From the NCBI GenBank assembly GCA_035236585.1, contig CP141128.1:34392684-34456683 (forward strand): 64,000 bases of DNA. The letters run 5' to 3'. Shown one piece after another: positions 35,020-46,689 of the stretch. Below the pieces are notes generated by a model, which worked only from the letters and a program-made list of their open reading frames with translations, was not told where the DNA came from and searched no databases. Position numbers and translations under genes: made by a program. Position 1 is the stretch's first letter. Every line of letters starts with the position of its first letter. The stretch is from Warburgia ugandensis (Eukaryota > Streptophyta > Magnoliopsida > Canellales > Canellaceae).

Positions 35020-37002
35020 TGTAATGCCCAAGTAATTTACGTTATTGAATTGGGCATTCTATAGGAAATGAACTATGTTGAATGTTTTACTTTATTTAAA
35101 AGAGTAAATGAAGGAATTTGTGAGGAAACTTGCTACCATTAGATTCTACTCAAAAAATGGAATCCAATGCCTCAAAGAACGCCAAAAACGGAGTTCGTAT
35201 GAAGAAGTTACGGCTGTTTAAAGATCAGGGGCATATATGTAATTTAAACAGAAAAACGAAAAAGAAGAAAAATGCAGGGGCCATTTTGATAACGGCACCC
35301 CCTATCGTCTTCCACCTCCAGACTTCTCCAGAAACCCTCCTCTACCAATTTTTCCTGAGAGATCTGCCACCGCCAAGGGCGGCACCGCCATTGGCAGCAT
35401 TGCCATAGCAGGGCTATAAAAAGCCCCATCTCCCCCTCTCCAAAAACGTGATTTTTTGGTCATTTTGAGACTGGGGTTTCCAGCAAAATCGGAAACTCGT
35501 CTCAAGCCCGACTTCTCTGCGTTTTTCGGCAATGGCCAAGCCCAAGTCAGGCCGGCCATTGCCATCTCCCCATTTCCTCTCTTCTCTTGTTCTAGTCTGG
35601 CAGTGGGGTTTTCCCCTTCATGGGTTTTGACAACAAGGTTTCCGGCAGAGGGAAATGCACACCGGGAAACAAGGCGTACCCAGGTGACCCAGGTAAGCCG
35701 TTTTTCCCCTTCTGTCTCTCCATTTGACTTCCCCCAGGCCAGATCCATACTAGATCTGGTCTTTTCCCAGCCGGGTTTCCTGGCCGAAAAACGCTCCAAG
35801 CCAGCTTGGGCCGGCCCTACACGAACAAGGCGTCCCAGGGACGCCATGCTGAATGTGCACATGGGACAGGGACCCAGGGATGGGTTCCAGGCGTACGACA
35901 GTGCGTACACTATCCTAGGGGCAGCCTTCGGGTGTGCGCGTGACATGGGGCACGGGTCCTGGCTTGACCAGGATGCATGGGGTGCCCTAGGAGTTGAGAC
36001 ACACCATGCTACACCCAAGGTGCGTCGGTGCGATGCCATCCAGGATGTGCGTCACAGCGCGTCACTTGAGCATGCATGTGCGGGTGCAAAACGCGGTCCC
36101 TGGCACGGCCTTTAGGCGCGCACGCATGTGAGGCAGTCGTGGTTCAACCAGGATGCACGGGTGTCCTAGGAACTGGGGCACGCGGACCTAACAAGACTAT
36201 AAAGATAGGATCAGAGGACAATTTATAGAATCTAACCATTGAAAAGTAGATCCATATCATAAGATCTAGCCTAACAAATGAATTAGGCAAGGACCATGGA
36301 CCCTAAAGGCAAAGCTAGCGATCTAATGTCTAAATAGAATGAAATTAATAAGGACTCCTTGTATCCATTCATACCCAGGAGTTTATAAATGAGACCCAGG
36401 GATCGGGTTAAGTGATAAAGGATGCGACTCCAGGAGACTTTGAGGTAGGTGCTCTATCGCTACTAGACTTTTAAAAAAGAGCCATGATTGTTTTGAATGC
36501 ATGTTTTAAGTATAAATTATATAACTTGTTTAGCATGACTTATTTTATGCATGCATATGATTAAATACATTATGCATAGACATCTTTTGCAAACAATTGC
36601 ATATATTGCCTGATTTGTGAGCATTGAGTTCTTGAAAAAATTGCACATCCTTGAGGGTTACCAAAAGACGCTGGAGTGCCCAAAAGACGCTAGGTAGGCA
36701 GTTGTGAGTGCCAGGCAGTTGTGAGGGACCCAAAGGGGACAGGTTTTGAAAAGAGATTTTTGCTTGTTTGATCGTATATGATTTGGGCTGGTAAACTCAT
36801 GGGCGCTATGCCGAGAGGTTTGGGTTGGCCTCCAGCCTCTACCACTATTAGGTGGATAGGTACCATGCCCAAAAAGGGCATGTCCTTGCTTCGACTGCAT
36901 GTGGTACAGGGGGCTACCACTGGTGTCACGGCACTGGGTCGAAGTGTCATATGTCCCATGGAGGCATATGACCCTGTGTCCCTAGGTACCCGGGTCGTCA
37001 TA
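35020..37002 (+). mobile_element. shortened solo LTR, Tekay-related family (copy 3)
   Basis: Starts TGTAATGCCCAAGTAATTTA and ends GGGTCGTCATA, flanked by TGTAG (35015-35019) and CGTAG (37003-37007), one base different. It follows copy 2 in order: U3-type module (35110-35230), TATA box (35415-35421), GC-rich island (35770-36180) with the GTAC inverted motif (35893-35908), and part of the 3' half. At 1983 bp it is shorter than its 2.7 kb sisters. Removing it joins the two parts of duplication unit 1. The long frames here on both strands (245 residues minus, 219 plus) come from its GC-rich composition. Confidence 0.85.
35415..35421 (+). promoter_or_regulatory. TATA box in solo LTR copy 3
   Basis: GCTATAAAAAGCCCC lies 395 bp from the LTR start and matches the position in copies 1 and 2. 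Confidence 0.6.
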
Positions 37003-38867
37003 CGTAGGTCAACCTAAATGACACTTGATGGTTTGTGTCATCAAAATGCCAACTGATTATCTCGAAGGTGCCCAATCTAGGCTATCAATAGTGATTTTCC
37101 AAAATCATCCATCTCATCTCCACACACCAAATATTAGATTAATAAATCTCATTAAATAAGTGTAACGGATCATTTGAATATGGCGAATTATTGAATTGCG
37201 CCCAATTTCATACCCATATCCTTGATTGATCTTAATCATTAATTAAGACCTGTCAAATCACCTCAACCATGCTCTGGATCAAAGGTCACTAATAGGATTT
37301 TGATTTACATGTTAGGAGGATCATAATGAGTAGCTCAGATTGTGATGGATAGTCAAATTAGTCATAGATTAGATGATCTAATGTCCAATTGAGGGTCTAA
37401 TCATGATCGATGATCAAATCTTCTCTAATCATTGAACGGGATGATGGGTCTTTTTCTATCAATGAACGAAAAGATCTGTCACAAATTAATACCCTAGTTA
37501 ATGGGTACTGATAACACAATTGTTATTCTATCTCTTGGTTATGAAGACCTTAAGATTCTTTCCTTCAACTTCTAATCACGAGTATAAGAATGAGTTTAAC
37601 CTATTGAACTTTCTTCTACCCTTGAGACCAATCATTTAATCATTTTTAAGATATTAGTTTATAAGTATGTCTTCTTCTAACAAGTCACTTAGGTCTCCTT
37701 ATAGTTCAAAACCCATGAGTTATACTACAATCATTTTTTTTTTTTACAAGTGAGCTCATTAGTATACCATACTATTTGGGCATTCTAGATGTTGTGGTAT
37801 CAATTTCTTGATCTACATTGTCAAAAATTTTGGAAACTTATGAAGTTATTCTGCTAAGCTCAAATCTACGTATTGCAATATCCACCGAATGTAAGTGTAT
37901 GCTTCAACCAAGGTAGGTAGTCTTATTACTTATTTGTCCTAATTTTATAATTAGGATAAACATGTACTTTTCAGGTTCATTTCACATATGTAGCTAGTCC
38001 AAAAGTAAATCATGTTTATAAGTATTTTAACATCAACTAAATGTATATATATTAAGTTCCAGACAAAGAGTGTAGTCTCTACAATTGTTTGGATGTTACA
38101 CCAAGGTTAACATTAACATTTTGAATTTCTAATTCAATCTTTCCCATTCCAAATTTGGTTAAGTAAAATGTGTCATGAGATAACCAGATAGTTTTTCACA
38201 TCCTTCCTTAATTTTAATAATTAAAGATAGCACATGTAAATCATCATCTACATTAATTCATTCTTATCAAAACATAACAATTATTAAGCTTTCTAAGATA
38301 GCAATCTTAATCCACCTACCTCAAATGAAGAATCAGTCATTTGTACCTACTAAGTCACAATGAAACTAAACTCTAGGATCAATCTGCCTTAGTCCCACTA
38401 CCTGGATACACATCACATTCATGTCTAATTTCAAATACTAGTTATTCATCTAATTTAACTCTTGGTTGCAAAGTAAAGATTATACTTCTAGTTCTCAATT
38501 TTAATGTGTTTTAACATGATCCAATGGTTCTCAGCCATGGGATCTTAAGCTGGGGCCCCTAAGTTTGCGATAGTCAAGATCAAGTAGAATGGGGCCCCTC
38601 AATAACTATCAAATTCATTTCTTACTCTAATTTATAATGTAATCCAGAATTATTGTACTCATATAAGGTTAATTCTAGGTAATCCATCATTTAATTGACT
38701 AATCGGGCACACTTAGATGCAAAGTATACCCAATTATATCTTAGTACAACCAAATCAATAAAATTAAATGGTTAGGACAACAATCCCACTTCACACAGGT
38801 GAACCTGAATGACATCTAATGGTCTGTGTCATCAAATCACCAACCGATTATCTCAAAGGTGCTTAAT

Positions 38868-39512
38868 CTCGACTTGTTTTCTTTAAGGTTTCAAAGTCAT
38901 AAACACTTATTAGTATCAATTAAGTACATGTGATAGTGTGCACAAGATTGTTTGAGATTAGCTATCATGAAATGCTTTAGAAAATGAATGGCTTAACTAA
39001 TCACATGATTTATAGGTCTCGACTTGTTTTCTTCAGGGTTTCAAAGTCATAACCACTTATTAGTATCAATTAAGTACATGTGACTATGTGCACAAGATTG
39101 TTCAAGATTAGCTATTGTGAAATGCTTTAAAAAATGAATGGCTCAACTAATCACATGATTTATAGGTCTCAACTTGTTTTCTTTAGTGTTTCAAAGTCAT
39201 AACCACTTATTAGTATCAATTAAGTACATGTTACTATGTGCACAAGATTGTTCGAGATTAGCTATCATGAAATACTCAACCAATCACATGATTTATAGGC
39301 CTCAACTTGTTTTCTTCAAGGTTTCAAAGTCATAACCACTTATTAGTATCAATTAAGTACATGTGACTGTGTGCACAAAATTGTTCAAGATTAGCTGTCT
39401 TGAAATGCTTCAAAAAATGAATGGCTCAACTAATCACATGATTTATAGGTCTCAACTTGTTTTCTTAAGGGTTTCAAAGTCATAACCACTTATTGGCATC
39501 AATTAAGTACAT
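38868..39512. repeat. 150-bp tandem array, about 4.4 units
   Basis: Units start CTC(G/A)ACTTGTTTTCTT at 38868, 39018, 39168, 39301 and 39451. Periods are 150, 150, 133 and 150 bp; the third unit is short and the fifth is partial. Each unit includes GTTTCAAAGTCATAA and CACTTATTAGTATC. The wording resembles 56915-56960 of the Athila element (GGTCTCCACTAATTTTCCTC, then AGTCATACC), a region in its 3' noncoding part. The array ends where LARD-family LTR sequence begins. Confidence 0.92.
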
Positions 39513-40732
39513 ATGATATATGATGATGAAAAATGTTTATTTGTGAAAAATTGTGATTTGAAATGCTACATGAATGACACACTTATAATTGAAGCCTACT
39601 GAATGATATTAAAGGATACACATGATATGTTCTTAAAAATATCATAGTTATTATTGTGATAAAAAGGCATTTATGGTACATGGGTACCATTACATCATAT
39701 GTGAAGTATGAGTCTAGGATTTTACAGTACATCCCTGGTGGGTGATCACCTAATAAGTGAGGATGTTATGATTATGATAAGATATTCGTATATATTATGG
39801 ATAGGCAAGACTCTTGTATATTATTATTTTTACTTCCAGTCGTGGTGGCCTGCGTGTTTGTTTTAGATAGGCATAGGCCTGGGGATGCTATGCTAGGAGA
39901 GTTATGAGGATTTGGCCACCCACTCTCCAAAATTGTGATGATATGGATACCAAGCCCGAAGGGAGACTAAAAGTTGGGTGGGGCAATCATGGGAAGGCCA
40001 CCACTGTGATAGCCATGGTCCTCGCCCATGCGGACATGGATTTTGTTATTTTTACCTTGGTATTAGTGGATCATTATGCAGTTATCTGGGTGCACTGTGC
40101 AGATTTAGACTGCGACATAGTAGTCCTTGTATTTTATGCACTATTATGCGTATATGATAGCATGATGAGATGTCTTATATAATGATGGAATGATGAGATG
40201 CATTGTGTGATGGCATGATGAGATGCCTTTCATGATGTTACCAACAGCGGCTGGAGTTTTATAAACCCCATATGGTAAGGGGTATATCTATAAGACCCAG
40301 TATAGTTTGGGAATGTAGGTTCTAAAACCTAGGGACTATGTTCATAACTTTGTATGACTTTTAACAATTTTAATATATATTGTATATCCTATATGTATAT
40401 GCTGGAAGGAATAATTTCATAAAAGTTTTTGTATGGCGAAGTGAATGGGTAGATATATTATGCAGAGTATGGTTCATAGAATTGGAGTATGGTATCATAT
40501 GAAAAATGATAATGATAAATATTTAAAATACTAGTGAATTATATATATCAAATATATCATGTAAAGTGTAATCTTTAAAGTGTGTTTATTATATTCATGT
40601 GAAGAAGAAGAATTATAAATATCTATTTTATCAATGACTTGCAAATAATTGAATTATTAATGAAATTATTAAATTATGAACTATGTTGTAAACTTCATCC
40701 CATATAAGCATCATGATGAAATTGAATATTTT
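39512..40732 (+). repeat. LARD-family LTR fragment
   Basis: Reverse-complement match to the LARD LTRs: 39512-39760 corresponds to 12610-12850, 39830-40040 to 12300-12500, and 40690-40732 to 11735-11780. It is therefore in the opposite orientation to the element at 1-15236. It stops at the Tekay insertion (40733) in the word TTGAATATTTT, and its continuation is not found at the far side of that element, so the right flank has been lost. Confidence 0.8.
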
Positions 40733-42310
40733 TGTGACGACCTGGGTTTTATATGATGCAAATTTGATAAAAAGGTGAGATCTCTTGTTTTAGAAATATG
40801 AAATACGTGAAATTCTTTTCCTTTTTGGAAAGTAATCTTTCGTATAAAACCACGAGTGTCAAAACACATTTTCAAATCATACAGCCATGGCATAGACTCT
40901 ATTCCCAAGAAAGTATTAGTCACAGGCTCAGTTACAGAGAGTAACTACAATCAAGTAACACTGAAAGATAAGGTAGGGGTTTACTCACTTGTACTTAGTT
41001 TGGACGTTCTCTATAACGGGTCTGTCGCCGTATATCCTGTCCTTAAGTGTTTACTTTGTGTCTAAAAAATGTTAAGGATTGGGTGAGTATATACTCTACT
41101 CAGTAGGCGTCTATCACTACTAGTTTTACAATGCATGTTATGCTTAAAATCATATGCTCTTTAAAACATGTGCATGTTTGTACACTCATGTTCAATATCG
41201 ATATTAAAAACCATTGTCAGAATACTGACGACTTAAAGAATCGCATAATCCAAGTTGAAAGTATCATATATATCTCATAAACATAATGATATGCATAAAA
41301 TGCTCAGCTGAATCCAACTCATGGATATATGGTATGGTATGGTATGGTCGACCAACCTCATGTCATGCCATATGCAATGCAAGTAAATCCACGAAAACAT
41401 AGGACCCACTATGCCCACGACCTCGCCGTCATGTGGTCCCCGGGTACCTGGGGACACTCAGTCATAGCCTCCACGGGGCATATGACACATATTCGTCATA
41501 AATCATGCAATTTATGAAATCGGTTGCAAAACATGCATGCAATGCATAAAATCTGCTCATGCTAGTATCGCATTCAAAGTCATAACCCTGCCTAGAAGCC
41601 TGTCAGCCTAGAAGCCTGTCAGCTCTCTCTGGCCCGCCCTCATCAGCCAAGGCCACATTTATCAAGCAATCTATGCATGTAGCACATGTCTTGGCAATAT
41701 ATGCCCAATGTATTTTTCAAAACCTGCCCTCTTTGGGTCCCTCACAGCTGCCTGGCCTTGACAACTACCTACCCAGCATCTTTTGGGCACTCCAGCATCT
41801 TTTGATAACTCTCAAGGACATGCAACTTTTTAAAACTCAATAGCCACAAATCATGCAATATATGCAATTGTTTGCAAAACATGTCTATGCATAATGTATT
41901 TGTCATATGCATGCTGAATTCGTTTATAAAATTAAGTCATGCTAAACAAGTCATATAACTTAAACTTAAAACATGCATTCTCAAAACAATCATGGGTTCT
42001 TTTAAAAAGTCTAATAGCAATAGAGCACCTACCTGGCTAGATCGCGCTAATCCCCTTATCCTTGTATGCTCCTAAACATGGTTTAGGGGAACAAGGTTAG
42101 CTTGGCCTATTTCTATAAGTTTTAGAATAGTTTACCACACTACTTAGGCATTAAGGGTTCATTCCCATGCCTAAGGGTCTCTTAAGGTCCCTAATTGGGC
42201 CTTGGTATAGTCAATTTTACAAAGGTTTAGGGGCCCCGCGCCACTATTATGGTTTAAGGGTCATGTCCACCTTAGATAGGGCCTTGATTAGGTATTTTAT
42301 GGTTTAAGTG

Positions 42311-42333
42311 TGTCCGCATTGTCGATACGGACA
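42311..42333. other. potential hairpin in the Tekay LTR
   Basis: TGTCCG and CGGACA form a 6-bp stem around an 11-nt loop. The other LTR keeps both arms (49417-49439) although the loop differs, which is weak support for a structural role. The 5' LTR copy ends only 10 bp beyond it. Confidence 0.4.
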
Positions 42334-42867
42334 AAACGCCTTTCGCAGTGCCTCAATCAGAGTCCTAGAACTCAAGTTATAGGCTTTTTAGTACCGAGTG
42401 TACATAGAGGGTCAAATGAGGTGGAAGCCAGGGACGCTCCCACGTCCCGTGTCAGCGGCATGCACCCCAGCAGGCGTGTCTACAGACGAACCGGACTTCC
42501 GCCCGTGATTCTCATCTGCGGGGGTGTCCATGAACGCTCCCGTCGGGTTTCCTCAATGCACGGGGCTGCGTTTTTGTTTGACAGGGACCTAGGCATCCTA
42601 GGGAAGCCCTGGTTCGACCCTGTCGAACCAGTGCACCCCAAGGATCGTCCCTGGTTCCTTTGTGGCTCCCTAGAGCCCCGTTTTGCATGATTTGTCATGC
42701 AAAAACTTGGGGAAACTTCGCCTAGGACTAAGGGGGAGACGGGTTCGGAGGGGTTTTGGGCATACCTGGTTCGTGGCTGGGTTTTTTCCACGTTTTCTCC
42801 TCTTGTTTGCTTCTCCACAATGGGTTTTTCCCAAGCTTTTGGGCTACCATTAGAGGCGCCCAAGAGC

Positions 42868-42876
42868 TCTATTTAT
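42868..42876 (-). promoter_or_regulatory. TATA box in the Tekay LTR
   Basis: The minus strand reads CTCTATAAATAGAG about 408 bp from the LTR start. The spacing matches the TATA boxes of the three related solo LTRs. Confidence 0.65.
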
Positions 42877-43280
42877 AGAGCTAAAAGAGGGTTCTGAAGG
42901 GGGTTCTTACCGCCATTGAATGGCGGTGGTTTCTCCCCTAAACACCGCCGTTCTAGAACCCTCTAGGAGGTTGAAGAAGAGGGGTGCCCGTATCAAAACG
43001 GGTCCCTGTTTTCTCAGACCAAACCCGTTTTTGAATTAAATTACATTTTTGCCCTTGAACTTCAAAGGGCCATAACTTGCTCATTTTAACTTCGTTTTGG
43101 GTGATTTTGGTCTTGTTGGATTTCTTTTTCTGAGACACACCTAATGGTATCATTCTTAGGACCAAATTTCTAGGTCTAGTTAGGGTGAATAGTGAAATGA
43201 CCAAAATACCCTTATTTCCAAAAAGTGAACTTTTCATTATCAACTCGGGATTTCAACGTTACAAAAATGGGGTCATTACA

Positions 43281-43293
43281 CTCTTAACCCCTT
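43281..43293 (-). other. polypurine tract of the Tekay element
   Basis: The minus strand reads AAGGGGTTAAGAG directly before the 3' LTR start TGTAATGACC. A second G-rich run (43305-43310) lies a little upstream. Confidence 0.7.
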
Positions 43294-43329
43294 AGGGGAA
43301 TTTTGCCCCCAAAATTCTACACTATATAC

Positions 43330-44690
43330 GGTCAAAAGATCTTAGGGTACTTTTCTCGCATTTCTAACTCTGGTTCCCAAGTCTCTTCTTCCATGTGTGC
43401 ATTTCTCCACAAAACTTTGACTAAGTGTATGTCTTTGTTCCGCAACTTCTTACTCTTACGATCCAGAATCTCAACTGGTCTTGTCTCTAGCTTGAGATCC
43501 TCCATCAACTCTATGGGTACCTGGTTGATGACATGAGCAGGATCGGGCACGTACCTCCTTAGCATAGATATATGGAATATGTTATGCACTTCAGATAGCT
43601 GAGCGGGTAGTGTGATCCTGTAGGCCACTTTTCCCACTTTCTCTAGGATTTCAAAAGGTCCTATGTAACGTGGACTAAGCTTTCCTTTGATACCGAACTG
43701 CATAACTCCTTTAGTGGGAGATATCTTCAGGAAAACGTGCTCTCCTATGTCAAATTCTAATGGTCTCCTCCTTTGATCAGCATAGCACTTTTGCTGGCTT
43801 TGAGCTACGAGGGGGCGTCTCCTTATGAGTTTGACCTTCTCGGCGCATTGCTCCACCAGCTCGGACTGGAGCACCCTGGACTCTCCAACTTCACTCCAAC
43901 TGGTGGGTGATCGATAGGGTCTCCCATAGAGCGCCTCGTACAGAGCCATGCCAATGCTCGACTGAAAGCTATTGTTGTACGCGAACTCTACTAGCGGTAG
44001 GTTTTCATCCCAGCTCTGCTTCCAATCGAGGGCATAGGTTCACAACATATCTTCTACTATCTGGATCATACGCTATGACTGTCCATCAGTCTGTGGATGG
44101 AAGGCTGTGCTAAAGTTCAAGGAAGATCCTAAGGATTTTTGGACGGACTTCCAGAGTTGTGAAGTGAAGCGGCTATCCCTATATGAAGTGATACTAAGGG
44201 GTATGCCATGTAAGCTCACTATCTCTTTGATGTATAGCTGAGATAGGCTGTCAATGGATTGGGTATGACATATAGGAAGGAAATGAGCTGTCTTAGTCAA
44301 TCTATCAACAATGACCCAAATCATGTCATGACCCTTAGAGGTCCTGGGTAACCCTATGATGAAGTCCATGGTAATATGGTCCCATTTCCATTCGGGTAAC
44401 TCAAGGGGTTGTAACAATCCCACAGGTCTTTGATGTTCCGCCTTTACTTGTTGACATGTTAGACACTTAGCCACAAATTCCCCTATGTCTCTTTTCATAC
44501 CATCCCACCAATATTGTCTCTTTAAGTCTTGATACATCTTAGTTCCTCCTGGGTGTATAGTATACTTAGACCGATGAGCCTCTTTTAAGATTTCTTGTCT
44601 TAATTCTTCATTAGTCGGTACCACTAATCTCCCTTGCATGTAAATGCTACCATCTTCCCCTTTAGTAAATCCTAGTTTTCCTATGAAAGC
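43330..44690 (-). pseudogene. Tekay integrase with chromodomain (broken)
   Basis: The frame 44073-44639 has the zinc-binding region (CLTCQQVKAEHQRP) and the start of the catalytic core (WDHITMDFIIGLPRT, WVIVDRLTKTAHFLPI). Integrase joins the cDNA to chromosomal DNA. The frame 43332-43949 has the GPY/F-type segment YIGPFEILEKVG, the conserved NIFHISMLRRYVPD and a C-terminal chromodomain (VKVLWRNAHMEEETWEPE, EMREKYPKIF). In chromoviruses this last domain is thought to steer integration to marked chromatin. The two frames sit side by side in the expected order upstream of the polypurine tract. Fossil; not functional as it stands. Confidence 0.93.
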
Positions 44691-44699
44691 TTGTATGTT

Positions 44700-46170
44700 C
44701 GGGTCTCCTTTCTATACTTGCTTAACCTTTTCATTAATAGCCGACTTAATTGTTAGACCTGCCATAATGATCTTGTGCTTACTTATGTTCGGTTTCCACG
44801 TTATTACTTCTTGTAATAGCTTTCATCTCTTAGTCAATAAACTTGCACACATCCCCTGGGTTTTTCTACTTAATGCATCAGCTACCACATTAGCTTTTCC
44901 AGGGTGATAATGAATGGAGAAGTCATAGTCTTTTAAGTATTCCATCCATCTTCTTTGTCACATGTTTAAGGCTTGTTGGGAAAAGATATATTTAAGACTC
45001 TTATGATCTATAAAAACTTCAAACTTGTCCCCATATAAATAATGTCTCCAGATTCGCAAGGCAAAGACTATGCCCGCTAATTCCAAGTCATGGGTCGGGT
45101 AATTGACTTCATGCTTCTTGAGTTGCCGAGAAGCATAAGCAATTACCTTCCCGTGTTGCATAAGTATGCAGCCTAGTCCTTGTTGCGAGGCATTACTGTA
45201 TATCTCAAATCCACCACTTCCTAAAGGTAAGGTAAGGACAGGTGCTGTAGTTAACCTTCTCTTTAGTTCCTGGAAGCTTTCCTCACATTTATCAGTCCAT
45301 TCAAATCTTGTGTCTTTCCTTGTCAGCTTAGTTAGAGGTAAAGCAATTTGTGAAAAACCCTCGATGAATCTCCTATAATATCCGGCAAGTCCTAAGAAGC
45401 TTCTTATTTCTGTGACTGTCTTAGGTCTTTCCCATTTCTGTACTAATTCAACCTTAGCGGGGTCGACTGCTATGCCATCTTGAGAAATAATGTGTCCTAA
45501 GAAATTAACCTTTTCTAGCCAAAACTCACACTTACTGAATTTTGCATATAACTTGTGTGCTTGTAGGGTGATTAATGTTATCCTTAGATGTTCCTTATGG
45601 TCTTTAGGAGTTTCTAAATATATCAAGATATCATCCACAAACACTATGATGAATTTATCTAAGTACTCCTTAAACACCCTATTCATGCGGTCCATAAACG
45701 CGGCTGGAGCATTAATTAAACCAAAGGACATCACTCTGAATTCATAATGGCCGTATCGAGTCCTAAAGGTTGTCTTGGGAATATCTTCTTCTCTAACTCA
45801 AAGTTGATGGTATTTGGATCGTAGATCAATCTTAGAGAAGACTCTGGCTGACTGAAGTTGATCAAAAAGATCATCAATTCGAGGAAGGGGGTACTTATTC
45901 TTAATGGTGACCCTATTTAGCATTCGATAGTCTACGCACAATCTCATGGAGCCATCCTTTTTATTAACAAAAAGGACTAGAGCTCCCCACAGAGATACGC
46001 TAGGTCTTATGAACCCTTTGTCAAGTAGTTCCTGTAACTAGGTCTTTAGTTCTTTTAGTTCTGCAAGAACCATTCGGTAAGGAGCTTTGGAAATGGGGGA
46101 AGTACCGGGTATAAGGTCAATGATAAACTCAATTTCTCTTGGTGGAGGTAGACCTGGTAAGTCCTCAAGG
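44700..46170 (-). pseudogene. Tekay reverse transcriptase and RNase H (broken)
   Basis: The frame 44958-45734 carries [20 protein letters not shown] and the RT active-site block [11 protein letters not shown], then the connection [20 protein letters not shown]. RNase H follows, with [20 protein letters not shown] and [17 protein letters not shown]. The fingers part of RT (words like MRLCVDYR and [14 protein letters not shown]) is recognisable upstream between about 45740 and 46020. These enzymes copy the element RNA into DNA inside gag particles. The order RT-RNase H before integrase is diagnostic for Ty3/gypsy as opposed to copia. Broken; fossil. Confidence 0.93.
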
Positions 46171-46179
46171 AATACGTCA

Positions 46180-46680
46180 GGAAATTCTCAAACTACCTCG
46201 ACATCCTCTAACTTTGGTTGGGGACTCTCGACAGATTCAATCTTGGCTAAGAAGAAAGGGCATCCCTGAGCAATGTGCTTAACTGCTTTCATGGCAGAAA
46301 TAACACACACTCTAGAATAATCCCTTCTTCCTTGGAAGGTGAAAGTGTCTCCATTAGGTAGGGTAAAAGTGACACGTTTCTGGCAACAATCAACAAAGGC
46401 TTGATGAAAGGCTAGCCAGTCCATACCTAGGATGACGTCGAAGTCATTCATATCTAAGTGAATAAGATTGGCATGTAGCAAATGATCCTTGATCAAAATG
46501 GGGACATCCTAGAGATAAGAATAGGTGGGAAGTGCCTGGCCTACAGGAGTCATGACTTCTAGAGTGAAGTCCAGGTCCTGTGGTATAATGTCCAAGGTTG
46601 ATGCAAACTCCCGGGATATGAAAGAATGAGTAGAGCCTATATCGAATAGAACTTTAGCAGGTGTATCATAGATAGAAAGA
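46180..46680 (-). pseudogene. Tekay aspartic protease region (broken)
   Basis: The frame 46188-46496 contains HLDMNDFDVILGMDWLAFHQ followed by DCCQKRVTF, the second half of the chromovirus protease (the ILGMDWL block). The active-site segment with the SFIS word lies just upstream at about 46620-46650. The protease would cut the gag-pol polyprotein. It lies between gag and RT as expected. Confidence 0.85.
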
Positions 46681-46689
46681 ATACCTTCA

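Larger units (their letters stand above)
33705..38868. repeat. 1.37 kb direct duplication of unknown identity
   Basis: Unit 1 is 33705-35019 plus 37008-37078 (split by the solo LTR at 35020); unit 2 is 37498-38868. Both start TTAATG.GTACTGATAACAC and end near CTC.AAGGTGC. By eye they are about 85-90% identical. A 420 bp spacer (37079-37497) lies between. No coding frame, primer site or TG/CA ends are visible. The units could be LTRs of an undetermined family or a segmental tandem duplication. Confidence 0.7.
40733..43280 (-). repeat. 3' LTR of the Tekay element
   Basis: 2548 bp, TGTGACGACCTGGG to GGTCATTACA. Read on the minus strand: U3-type module (43150-43045), TATA box near 42872, GC-rich block (42690-42380), hairpin (42333-42311), then the half shared with the solo LTRs at 1268, 19924 and 35020. 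Between about 41489 and 41730 its sequence differs completely from the 5' LTR and contains a duplicated 17-bp word (CTAGAAGCCTGTCAG) also found in the TRIM. Confidence 0.92.

Noticed and set aside
35302-36115. Overlapping frames of 245 (minus) and 219 (plus) residues
   Set aside because: Both lie in solo LTR copy 3 with GC-rich DNA open on both strands; the sister LTRs do not keep either frame over its length and no domain is seen.
38868-39512. CRISPR-like array
   Set aside because: Units are contiguous 150-bp tandem copies without unique spacers, in plant DNA; it is a satellite-like array.
42310-42863. Frames of 126 (plus) and 127 (minus) residues in the Tekay 3' LTR
   Set aside because: Inside the LTR transcription leader region; composition effect, no similarity to gag or pol or to a host protein.
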